Shown here in pieces: positions 47,701 to 59,700 of a stretch of 64,000 bases of DNA. Made by a program: the position numbers and the translations under genes. Under the pieces are notes generated by a model that was given only the letters and a program-made list of their open reading frames with translations, did no database searches and was not told the origin of the DNA. This DNA comes from Hydrangea macrophylla (taxonomy: Eukaryota; Streptophyta; Magnoliopsida; Cornales; Hydrangeaceae): positions 7,501-71,500 of the forward strand of contig CM066988.1 in the NCBI GenBank assembly GCA_033977485.1, given 5' to 3'. Each line of letters starts with the position of its first letter. The stretch's first letter is position 1.

Positions 47701-50700
47701 CCACACTATGACATATCATGTGTTATATTTATATATTTTTATTATATCATAATGTGACATTTTTTTGTTTATCATATCATGTGTCATATTGTGATAATAT
47801 ACTATTTTATTTTTTGATAATACACTAATACACTATAGTATACTTACTATAAAATAAAAGGCTTTATTTTTAATTTTTTTTTAGATTACATAATACTTAA
47901 TAGGCTTTATTATCTTGTCAAAAATAAAAACAAAAATGCTATATTATAGTATAATATAATATACTATGCTATACGACTATGATTTTCAGCCTCCACGACT
48001 TTCCATGTGCATTGATTTGGTAGTAATTGAACAATATTTACCCAATTATGTATGTAGTGTTATCAGTTACTCAATCCGCAGAGCGTGTGTTGGATATTAT
48101 GCAAATTTTGTAATTGGTACATTGTGTATTGTGACAATCTATTAGGCCAAATTTGTTATTCTAATTATTTTAGAATTTTTCATTATTTTTCCATATTTTT
48201 TTGAACCTTAAATCTAGCGTATCTTTGCGTATCGTCCGATACCAGTCTGCGGCACCGCGACCGAGTCGTCTCCGCGACCTCAGCGACCGCGACCTTGACC
48301 TTGAACCATGGCTGCAGATCAGTGTGTTTACCAAACCAAACCAAACCAAACCAAAACAAGCCTTGTGTCCCAATCAATTGGGGTCGGCTGTATGAATCTT
48401 TTTTCTCCATTCGGCACGATCAAGAGCTATATGCTCATTTAAATTATATAAATTCATATCTTGTTGCACTACATATTCCCAAGTCAGTCTAGGTCTACCT
48501 CTCCCTCTAACCATTCCAGGCACTACGATCTTATCACTCTTTCGCACAGGTGCATCTACAGGTCTTCGTTGCACATGGCCGAACCATCTAAGTCTATTCT
48601 CCCTCAACTTATCCTCAATATGTGTCACTCCTACAGATCAGTGTGTTTATGTGCAGAAATTCCCGGATGGTAACTTTGTTATCCTTTTGCTTTATGTTGA
48701 TAATATGCTTGTTATTGGACAAGACGTTGATATGATTTGCAGGCTAAAAGGAGAGTTGTTCAAGTCCTTTGATATAAAGGACTTAGGCCCGGCCCGACAG
48801 ATTTTGGGTATGAAGATTGTTCGTGACAGGAAAGCCAAGAAGATATGGTTGTCACAGGAGAAATACGTTGAACGGGTGCTTGAAAAGTTCAACATGAGAG
48901 ATGCTAAGCAAGTTAGCACTCCTCTTGCGAGTCACTTTAAGCTAAGTAAAAGCTTGTGTCTCTCTACCAGAGAAGGAAGAGAAGAAATGGCGGTTGTTCC
49001 TTACTCCTCGGCAGTAGGGAGTTTTATGTATTCGATGGTTTGTACACGGCCAGATATTGCTCATGCAGTTGGTGTTGTGAGTAGATTTCTTTCCAATCCT
49101 GGAAGAGAGCATTGGGAAGGAATCAAGTGGATTCTTCGTTACTTGAAGGGTACTTCGAGTTTGTGTTTATATTTTGGGGGTTCAAAACCAGTCTGGGAAG
49201 GGTTTACAGATTCAGATATGGCAGGGGACATTGATGACCGAAAGTCTATTTCGGGTTTCTTGTTTACTTTTGCAGGGGAAGCTGTCTCGTGGCAGTCCAA
49301 ATTGCAAAAATGTGTTGCCTTGTCTACCACTGAAGCTGAGTATACTGCTGCTACTGAAGCAGGTAAAGAGATGGTATGGATGAAACGGTTTCTCCAAGGG
49401 TTCGATTTGAAGCAAGATGAGTATGTGGTTCATTGCGATAGTCAGAGTGCTATGGACTTGAGCAAGAACTACACATACCATTCCCGTACAAAGCACATTG
49501 ACGTTCGTTACCACTGGATTCGTGAGGTGATGGAGAAACAGGAAATGAAGTTGAAGAAAATTCATACAGATAAGAATCCGTCTGATATGATGACTAAGGT
49601 CGTGACAAGAGAGAAGCTTGAGCTCTGTAAAGAGCTAGCCGGAATGGACTCCAAGTGAGGGGTCGAGTTTGGGTGTTCCCTCCTCTCATGTGTATAGAGG
49701 GGGAGATTTGTTGGGTACCTTGTGTATACATGTCAATACACATGAGATTTATGCATTTTTAATGGGCTTATTATTTATTAAGCCATGTTATTTCCTAATT
49801 GGGCCTTGTGGGCCTAGTTAAGGTCCAAGCTAATTATATTAGCTTTAGAGTAACTAAAAGCAGTAAGCCTTTAGGCTGGGATATTCCAAAAGTCTGCGCA
49901 GCATATACAAAGATACAGAGAGAGGGTTCTGTTGGAGACTGTGCGGCAGCGGCTTCGAGGAGAAGATTGAGAGTGGTTCTTCAGGAGTTGTTTGTGCACC
50001 AAAAGTCTTTGAGATTTTGAAGAGGTCATTTTACTTGTATTTCTTTGGGTTTTGTGAACCCTAAGAGGTAACCTTTGTACTCACTCTCTTTGATTGAATA
50101 CCTCAAGTTTAGGGCAAAAACTTGAGAGAACATTTGTATTCCTTATTTTGATATAGTGGAATTATTCGGAGTTGCCCTGTGGTTTTTTCCCTCTCCATTG
50201 GAGGGTTTGTCCACATAAATCTTGGTGTCTATTTATTTCTTGCTTGGTGCCTTATTATTATATTGCTTGTGGTTGATTGTGTTGAAAGGAAATTATCCAT
50301 TGAGGCTTGGATATTATTATTTATTCCTATTTAATTTACACAAGACAAGGGTTAGGAAGTGTTACTCCTAATATTGGGGATTTCCGCTTTGTTTCCCCAA
50401 CATATTTAAGAATGCAGACAACTTGTTAGAACTTCTTGACTCTATGGTAGAGGAGATTGGGGAAGAAAATGTAGTTCAGGTTGTAACCGACAGTGCGTCG
50501 ACGTATGTGAAAGCTGGAGAGATGTTGATGGAAAAGAGGAAGAGATTGTTTTGGAATCTTGTGTTGCACATTGCATGGGTCTTATTTTGAAAGATATAGG
50601 AGAGCTAGCCATACATCAGGATACCGTGTCAAAGACAAGAAAGATTACAGTTTACATTTACAGGTAAAAGTGTAAAACTAACTACTTGCTTGTCCAACTT

Positions 50701-53700
50701 ATTCAAGTTGTCTACTACTTGCCACTTAGTTGTCTAACTTATTGTCTATAATTTTAGGCATTCGTGGGTTTTAAACTTAATGCGAAAATTCACGAAAGGG
50801 AAGGAGTTGACAAGACCTGCTGTTACAAGATTTGCAACATCATATTTGACTCTAAGACGTATGCATGAGTCTAAGGTAGCACTTAGAGCAATGTTTGGTT
50901 CTGAAAATGCAGTTGCATAGGCCTCTTCATGGAGCTGCTTACTATCTCAATCCAAGGTAACTAGTTTCTTCCAGTGTTACTTTACTATTTTATGACGATT
51001 TTACTAGTTAATTACCAATCAATGTAGATTTCACTACGCTCCTAATTTTAATGCGGATTTTGAGAGAAAAAAAGGACTTTATGAGACAATTGAGAAGATA
51101 TGTTGTACTCCTGAATTGCGAGCAACGGTGGATAGAAAACTAGATATGTTCCACAATGCAGAAAAGATGTTTGGGATGTCTCTGGCTGTCCAAATGAGGG
51201 ATAAGAAACAACCCGGTAAAGATTTAATAATAGCTTTTAACTCCTTAGCAAATAAATTAAATAATAATTTGCTTTGGTTAGAAAGTAATTAGTCTTTGTT
51301 AATACTTGATAGCATTGTGGTGGGAGTCCTTTGGAGGAGGTAGAGCTTCAAGACCTTGCCATTGCATCCTTAGCCTCACTTGTAGTGCTACAGGATGTAA
51401 GAGAAACTGGAGTACATTTGATCAGGTATAAAATAATTAAACATATTAAGGAGATGTAGTGTTTGTTCAAAATTATTCATTTCATGTTTTTAATAGGTGC
51501 ATACTAAGAGGAGAAACCGATTGGAGCAACAAAGACTTAATGCACTTGTTTTTACGAAGTATAATTTACGGTTGGAAGCAAGACACCAAAAAAGGGTAGA
51601 GGAAGGAGATGTTTATGATCCTATTTCTCTATCGGATATGGAATCTGATGATGAGTGGATAACAGAGAGAGAAGATCCTACTCTACCTGAGGACACCGCG
51701 TGGATGGATGTGAGCGAGTGTTTTGAAGTTGTAGAGGGAGAATGTAGCAGAAAGAGGAAGAGTGGTTGCACATTTCCATTTGTTTTTAATTTAGTCCTTC
51801 ACTTAATTTATAAATCATAGGCTGCCCTTTACTTTGTAATATTCCTCTTAAAATTTGTAGGGCCTAGACATCTCAACAAGATAGGCAAAGGGAAAGAACT
51901 GGTTGAAGTTGAAGACAATGAGGAAGAAGAGATACAAGCTATTCAAGAAGAAGATATTGGGAGTGAAGAATTGCTTGATGTTGATGATGATATTGATAGT
52001 GATGAGTGCTAAATGATTGTCATTGATAGTTTTTTTGTTCTAAACCTAAACTTTGATGAACTAGCTTTTGAGTTTGAACTTTGATGTTGCATTCGCATGA
52101 AATCTATTGTTACAATATTATTTTGTCCATTTTAACCAATGTATATGTGTTTTTATGTGTGTATACACATATACAAACGTTTATTTTCAAAAAAGAGTGT
52201 GAATCTTACGATTCACGATTCGATTCGATTCACGATTCATAATTTTGGTCAACCGATTCACGATTTGATAACCATGTGGAATAATGAGATATGTGTACTT
52301 TGCATCCGTGAGATCAACAGCTGACAAGTCGGGTGGACGTGGGATGGTTAGAGTTCCTAGTGCGCCTCTCACTGTTGAAGATGTCCAGTGATGCATATAC
52401 ACTGTTGAAGACGTCCAGTGTACCGTTGACGATTACGTCCGACTAGTGCTCTAATGTATTCTCAGATGTGTAGACAACCAGTGAGGATATACATATCATT
52501 GAAGACGTCCGATATGCCGCTCCCATTGTTTACTGATAGGACGTACCGCGCAGACGACCGGTAACCTATCAAGGGATCGTGTGAAGTAGAACACCACCAG
52601 GTAAGCGACCGGTGTGGCCTGCTGGCACGGTTATGTGGTATCGACGTATGGATACGACTATGAATGTGGATATCGGTATGGATAGAATCGTGCGGCGTAT
52701 AACACCAACGGGTAAGCGACCGGTGTGGCCTACTGGCTCATTTATGTGGTATCGACGTATGGATACGAGTATGAATGTGGATATCGGTATGGATAGAATC
52801 ATGTGGCGTAGGACACCACCGAGTAAGCGACCGGTGTGGCCTGCTAGCTCAATTATGTAGTATCGACGTATGGATACAAGTATGAATATGGATATTGGTA
52901 TGGATAGAATCATGTGGCGTAGGACACCACTGGGTAAGCGACCGGTGTGGCCTGCTGGCTGAGTTATGTGATATCATATTGATATTATTGTATCGACGTA
53001 TGGATACAGAATTGCATTATTGTATCGACGCCTGGATATAGATTGGTATTGTTGTATCGACGAATGGATACGGAAATGGATATGAATATGAGAATGGTTA
53101 GTAAGATGATTGTTCAGTCAGGGATTCAGCATCCCGGCGTGAAGGTAGGTGCATGGAGTGGTTGCGTGGGTTACATGCATGGATTTGGTAATGATAGACA
53201 TTCAGTAGCATGATGAGATGTTATACCATGATCTTTATCTTTGTCATTACATAATATGTTTCTTGTTATCTTTGATTAAATGTATAGTTTAATGAGACCT
53301 CTGCTATGTCCGTGAGAGACGTCATTGATAAGGGATTAACCGCATTTTAAGATGCTAAACAGTAATGGGGTGAGGAGCAGGGGCAGAACTGTATGTAGTA
53401 TGTGGGGTGCCATTGCACCCCTCACATGTGGTAATTTGTTTTTACTAATATACAAATATGTTTGCTACTCTTCATATTTTGTTGTGTTTTGGCACCTCCA
53501 AACGAAAAAATTTACTACTCCTCATATTTTGTTGTCTTTTGGCACCCCAAACAAAAAAAAATATGCTACTCCCTTACTCACCTTAAAACATTTTATTACT
53601 TTATTTCAACTCTAAATTTCAACCACATGCGATTGAGAATCATTTGAGATACAATATTTGGATAGAATAACACTACTTTGTACAATTAGACCACTCATTG

Positions 53701-56700
53701 TGATAAACTCGACCCCCAACAACTCTCAAACAGTGCAAAATAACCTCACATAGCAAATTTATAGTCTTACTGATATGGAAAAAAAAAAAAAAAGATATAC
53801 TCGAATATAAATAGAGCCAAAAAAATCGTCTCGGGTTTTGTCATTGTTAATTAGCCTACGTAGTAACTCGGCACCCCCAAATACAAACTCCTGATTCCGC
53901 CCCTGGTGAGGAGTGTTTTGATGTACTCACTCAGCTTTGTATTCAAAGCTGATGGCGTTTATGCCCTGGACATTCCAATGTCTAGAGATTCGCAGGATTT
54001 GAGGATGGAGGTCTGATGTTCCGCCGGACTTAGAGCTGAAGGCTTAAAGACAAAGACGTGCCGCTTTGTAATAGTTAGTTTGTATATCTGTCGTATTTCT
54101 GTTAATATTTGTTGTAGGCCTCAGATTCTAAGTCAGCTGTTGTAATAGATTTAGTAGACTTTTATAATTGGTACTTGGGCATATGTTGTTTCCAAACCTT
54201 TTATATTTCCGTTGTAGCTTCTGATTATGTTAATAAGATATGTTCTATGAATAGCATCCTCCCTATCGTTGTGGTTGTTAGTTTGAGTAGATGACAATGC
54301 GGTTAATCACCAGTCACGGGCCTACAGGACTAAAAAAAAATTTAGTTTCTCTATTTTTGCTTCTCCGGGGCACAACAGTTAAGGATAGGGGAACTAAAGC
54401 CTAATAAACCGCACAGAGGGGCCATAAATGGGCGATGTGGGACAACATTCCAACAGCTAGCAATACCATATCCTTGTAAAACAATAACGCTATCATGATC
54501 TCATATACTCGCTAATCTAACAGCTAAATATTAACCAACAGATGAGCCCTTTGTACAGCTAGAGTTATGTACTCCGGTTTTATAGTTGTGTGAACAAAAA
54601 ATTTGTAGAAGTCGCTCTACCTGATCATAACTCATTATCTTATCAACTGAGTGGAGAAAAAAAGGGGATAATCTTTTATTGATTATCAGAAACACTAAAA
54701 AAGAAAAAGAAAAAGAAAAGGGGGAAAAAAGATAGCAAACCCAAAATTGCTACCAATAAAAGCATAGCACAACAAAGAAGAAGAAGAGGGCTCCATAAAT
54801 TGATCCTAGCCTTCATATCTGTGTTGAATTGTCCCACATCGCCCGAGTAGAGAACCCGTAGGTGCTTCTAATAAGCATGGAAAATCCTCCCCTTACAAGG
54901 TGTCTTTTGAGGGAGAGTCAGATTCTACATGGTATTAGAGCCAAATCCCTATTGGGCTTTCCTTGTTAATGTGGTCCAGGAGCTGTGTTGAATTGTCCCA
55001 CATTGCCCGGGTGGATACCCCGTAGGTGCTTCTTATAAGCTAGGGCAATCCTCCCCTCACAAGGCATCTTTTGAGGGAGAGTCAGCCCCCCTGTAGGACT
55101 TTCTACAATCTGAACCAAGTATAGAAGCTTCAGTAAGGCTCCTACTATCCTCTCTCGCTCTCTTCTTCCTCTTCAGCATTCTTGATCTACACAAAGTTTG
55201 ACCAGGCCTATCATATAGACCAAACCAGCAGCTCTTGCTCCTAACCCACTGATGAGATTGTAAAAGCAAAAAACAATAATTTTGGGTTCCTCCATAGTTT
55301 CTTGTTGGACCTGAAGTAACTGGAAACGCCCAGAACTAAATAATTACACCCTTGCATATATTGTAGAAGTATAGAATCGATGCAATATATTATTCTCCAA
55401 AGACAACACAGATAAAGTTCATAGTATAGCACGCTTACTTGGATGGACAGAGAGCAAACTTCCACCGCTTCCTGAAAGAAATAGCAAAACAAGGCAACTG
55501 TTGACCAAATGGGTAAAGAAGGCAATATGATGGGGAACAAAAGGATCTTTTATAATATTTGTTGAGATTATAATCTCACATCGGGAATTTAAAGCCTTGC
55601 TACTCAATATATAAGATTATGGGGCTACTCCACACATTGTCAATTGGTTTTGATTTGGATGCTCCAATTGAACATGGCATCAGAGCAGGTTATTGTCGGG
55701 CCTAGTTTGGCCACATGTGCTCCACGTTAACCTATGTCAACAATCCACCTTGGCTCTCAGTCAAGCCACAAGAGTAGAAGATAAAATGTTTTTTTTCAAA
55801 ATTGTAAGGAAAAAGGTATCTCTCTGAATTTTTAAACAATTCTGTAGACCCAAGCATAATAAAATCTTTTGAATAAATTTTTGGAAAATAATGGGAGATG
55901 GGATAACAAAAGACGTATGTCCGTATGTTATATGTAGATACAAATACGTAAGCTCATGATTTGTAATATGCTTTCTTTATTTACATATTTGTGTGGATCT
56001 GCATATATAAGCATATTTCCTTGTAAGTTGAGGAAATAATACACTTACCCATGAGATATGGAAAAACACAATGGCAGTGCTAGACCATTGTGTTATTTGT
56101 AGTGTTGGAAAAGTGGTTTTGAGCAAATTCCGCTAAATCAAACGAACTCTCTTGAGAATCTGAGACCACTATTTGTAGATATGGTCGCAATTTACCTCTC
56201 TTTACTACGAAAATTTTGAAAATTTTCCATTTAGACCTTTAATATGAAGGAAAAGAGAAGAAGCAATGAAAGAGAACTCTCGGCTGAGGAAGAAGAGAGA
56301 ATAATTGAGAAAGAGGAAGAATCAGAGATAGACAGAAAGAAAATATAATAAAAAACAAGAGAGTCACAGAAGAGGGAGAAAAAAAAATTAATAAAAGTTT
56401 TTGGGGGTCCGCACGACCCATGTGCTCTGTGGAGTGTAAATTGAGTATATCTCATTATACAAGCCAGTGGGGGACGGATGGTGGTGTTGAAAGATATACT
56501 TTTGCTATGAGAAATTGTAAGGTGTGGCAGGTTCACGTGAATTTGTATACCCTTTTGACCCTAAACTTTATCTCGTGATATTTAATTGGGTAATACTTGG
56601 GACACACCCATTCACACAACTTTTGGAACACAACCCAAAAGATGTGTCTATCTCTCTCCTGTATTACCGTGGGGTCCAATACAGGAGAGAGATAGACACA

Positions 56701-59700
56701 TCTTTTGGGTTGTGTCTCAAAAGCTGTGTGAATGGGTGTGTCCCAAGTTTTACCGTATTTAATTGATTCGAGATCAAATTGAGATAATTCAAATATTTGG
56801 AGAGAAGCTTTATTAAACTGAATGTTTTGTTTTTATAGAGTACCCCACTCTAAAACAAAAATTACCCTTTTATTGAAAAATAGAAAACCCATTTTTTAAA
56901 TATTTTCAGAATGTTGGGTTATTTGGCTTATGATAGGATTTTTTAAATCCTATGGAACTTGCTAGTAGAGCCACAAAATGTGCTTTTTGAGACATGCATT
57001 TACAGTTATGCTTGTATATTTTATTATTTTAGATAGGGTAAATATCACTTACCTCCCTTGAGGTTTGGCCTAATAACACTTACCTCCCTCCATGTTTCAC
57101 GCGTAACATTTACCTCCCTTATTTTTGAATTTCACTAACACTGACCTCCCCTCCGTTAACAAGGCGTTAAAAAATTAACGGAATGACAAAAATGTCACTT
57201 AATAACAATTTAAATTACCAAAACTACCCTCCAGCTTCTTCTTCTCAAACCCTTCATCTTCTTCTTCTCAAACCCACATGAATTTTGTAAACCTTGTAAT
57301 CTCTGCAAAGGTTTAGATATATGTATGTTTATGCACATATAGTGTATATATGCATACGTAGATGGATATCTGTATATACGTATATGTATATTTATAGTTC
57401 TCCACACAAACCCCCAATTTGACCACAATGGTAGGCAACCACCTTCTCTCCCTCTCTCTAACATTCCTCTCTAAAAAAAAGGGTACTATTTTTACTCAAT
57501 GTGCATATACTTAATTTGTATATCCACATGATATGTACAGAGAATAAATTCTCTCTCATTCAATATGAATGTGCAAATAGAATGAGAAATCGATGTGGCT
57601 ATTGATTTTTAGAGAGAGAAATGTCTCAAGATTTAGGTGCAAAGAATTAAAAACAGGGCACAGTCATGGCTTCGTTCTCTTCACTCTAGGGTCTTTACTG
57701 ACTAATTAATCACCACTGAACCACCATCAAGCCTGCAATTTCAAAGCATCCAAAAAGGCAAAGAGGATTTGAGACCCATAACTACTTTTCTTCGCAAAAA
57801 GTTGTAAATGGTTTTGATGAAGGTACTCACGTGATCACATCTCAAGTGAATAGGGGAATCAAAATAATGGACTGACCATTGTAAATTTGTAACTCTAAGA
57901 ATCAATTGAAAGGCTGCGACATAATTACTCTAAGATTAGGTGTCTTCATGGCATTCAAGTTTGTTTTCTTGTTCATTTTATCAAGAATTGATGCACCGAA
58001 ATGGGTTTGTTGGCCTGTACAGAGAGAATGTTTGGTTGGGGGTTTGAGTAGGGCAAGGAGAGGCGAACTGACGAAAGGGAAGAAACACTTTTCCAAAAAG
58101 TTGTCGTATTAGCAAGGGTAAAATGATAATTTTACAATGTCCGTTACACCCGTTAGTAGACAAACTCTGACAAGGGAGGATAGTGTTACTCCGAAAATGT
58201 GAAGGGAGGTAAGAGTTATTAGGCCAAACCTCAAGGGAGGTAAGTGATATTTACCCTTTTAGACATAAAAAAATTATGTGATTTTTTTTAGTCTATTGAT
58301 TGCTAATTTTTATGAGCACTCAACCTCCTATTTTTTGTCCCATCTATACATATTAAATACAGAGTGCATGATAGAGATTATAACATATTGTCTGAACCAC
58401 AAATGTAAGAGAGCTAAGCGCTCAAAAGACTTTGAAAAGAAAATTTTATACAATTACTTTAGAAGGGATCCTATTTGTTTAGAGGATACTCTTACCTTTT
58501 CAAATGTTGATTTTTATTCTTAGATACCTATTCTCCTGTTACACATCCATTAGAATTTTATTAGCTATTGCTGCTTTTTGCGATTTACATACTCATGAAA
58601 TGGATGTTAGAACCGCATTTTTAAATTTAGAATTAGAAGATGGAATTTATCTGGATAAACCGGAAGGGTTATAGTAGATCCAAATAGAAATAAAGTATGT
58701 CTACTTGTATACTCTTTATATGGTTTAAAACTGGCACCCAACCAGTGATTTGAAAATTTTGATCAAACAAAATTTTCAAATAGTTTCAAAATTTATGAAA
58801 ATGACAGTATTTATCAATAACACAATGATGGAGTATGTGTGATGATATGTTTACATATAAATGATTTATTAATTTTTGGTTCTATATTAGAGATTTCGAA
58901 AGAAACCAAAATTTTATTGTCAATTAATTTTAATGTGAAGGATTTGGGTTAAGCCAATTGAATTTTATAGATTACAAGAGCTATTGTTGGCATCTATTGA
59001 TCAATATCATTATAATGAAAAAAGTTTTGAAAAAATTTATTATTTTCTTTTATTGCAAACCTTTTGGACTCCTTTTGATCCAAGTGTTCGGTTATTCACA
59101 AATGATTGTGATAAGATTAATCAAAAGGAAAATGCTAGTGGTATTGGTAGTTCAAAGTATGCTACATATTTTACTAAATCTGATATTGCTTATGCAATAA
59201 AAGAGTTTTATGCAGGTACACTACCCGCTTTAATTAAAGCGTATACGAACAAGAAACCTCCTTCAAACAAAATGACCCCAATCTATGTTTTATTGTGGGA
59301 AAACTCAGAGTTGCCGGAAGCATCAGTCTGTTCCACAGGCTAATGTGACCGAAGAGCCGCTTGTGACTATATTATGGAAGTAAATTCCATGAAAGGATGG
59401 TTAAATTGATACGAATGCGTCTAGGCATATGTGTGAGATACTCTCTAATGGAAATGGAAATTTTAATTGGTGATTCACACAATACCAAGGTTTTGGTACT
59501 AGAGATGTGTGATTGAATTTCTCCTCTCAGGAAGAAATAAATTTGAAAAAATGTATTGCATACTCCGGAGATACGGAAAGAAATAAAAATTTGAAAGAAT
59601 TTAAATTTTGGTTTTCAAGGCTAGGTCTTAGCCAAACATCTTGGGGAAAAATGTATGCAATTTCAAAATCAGGAATACAACTGGAAGAAATCTAAGATTT

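Larger units (their letters stand above)
46560..49658 (+). pseudogene. copia reverse transcriptase and RNase H, interrupted
   Basis: The N-terminal part (46560-47113) has [38 protein letters not shown] and [13 protein letters not shown]. Two adjacent insertions (47114-48310 and 48331-48633) split it. Without them, GCTGCAGATCAGTGTGTTTA reads through to [12 protein letters not shown], where the family's catalytic YVDD has become YVDN. Downstream are [20 protein letters not shown], the RNase H block [27 protein letters not shown] and [14 protein letters not shown]. The C-terminal 335 codons (48651-49658) are open to a stop. Not active. Confidence 0.9.
43873..50402 (+). mobile_element. Ty1/copia (Tork-like) element, 5' LTR truncated
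   Basis: The 3' LTR is complete (49709-50402). The left LTR retains only its last 226 bp (43873-44098), about 98% identical to the 3' LTR over that part. Primer site AAGTGGTATCAAAGC follows at 44099. gag, protease, integrase, reverse transcriptase and RNase H follow in copia order. A hAT MITE and an RTE LINE tail interrupt reverse transcriptase. The 5' junction is not a normal integration end. Confidence 0.9.
43385..52276 (+). mobile_element. hAT transposon with transposase, 5' truncated, carrying a copia element
   Basis: Plus-strand transposase exons begin near 43385 and resume at 50403 after a copia insertion. The right terminus ends ...TTTGATAACCATG at 52276, giving on the minus strand CATGGTTATCAAATCG, a hAT-like terminal repeat. 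Just outside, TGGAATAA continues the gypsy LTR, which is uninterrupted at the equivalent place in the other LTR (38823-38835), proving this border. The left terminus and first exon are missing; DNA from the LTR/protease fragment is joined there instead. Confidence 0.8.
37504..54377 (+). mobile_element. Ty3/gypsy (Tekay-like) element carrying nested insertions, target duplication GTTAA
   Basis: It begins TGTTGTACC at 37504 and ends GGGGCACAACA at 54377, with GTTAA on both sides (37499-37503, 54378-54382). The 5' LTR is whole (37504-40618) and is followed by a tRNA-Met primer site. The 3' LTR lacks its first third, which is replaced by hAT DNA ending at 52276. Almost all the gypsy coding region is gone; the 11.7 kb between the LTRs consist of other elements. 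The LTRs are clearly diverged, so the insertion is old. Tekay is inferred from LTR length, leader structure and GGGGTGTGACA end. Confidence 0.85.
52277..54377 (+). repeat. 3' LTR of the gypsy element, 5' truncated
   Basis: Aligns with 38823-40618 of the 5' LTR. It lacks the 39686 MITE but has its own hAT MITE (53378-53905). It retains about 160 bp near 52440-52600 and about 37 bp near 54035-54070 that the 5' LTR has lost. Ends GGGGCACAACA. Confidence 0.85.

Noticed and set aside
54822..55107. Cassandra-type TRIM carrying 5S rRNA
   Set aside because: The LTRs contain no 5S rRNA-like box A/box C segment.
56588..56755. miRNA precursor
   Set aside because: The palindrome is explained by a MITE with a 9-bp target duplication; kept only as a finding to test with small-RNA data.
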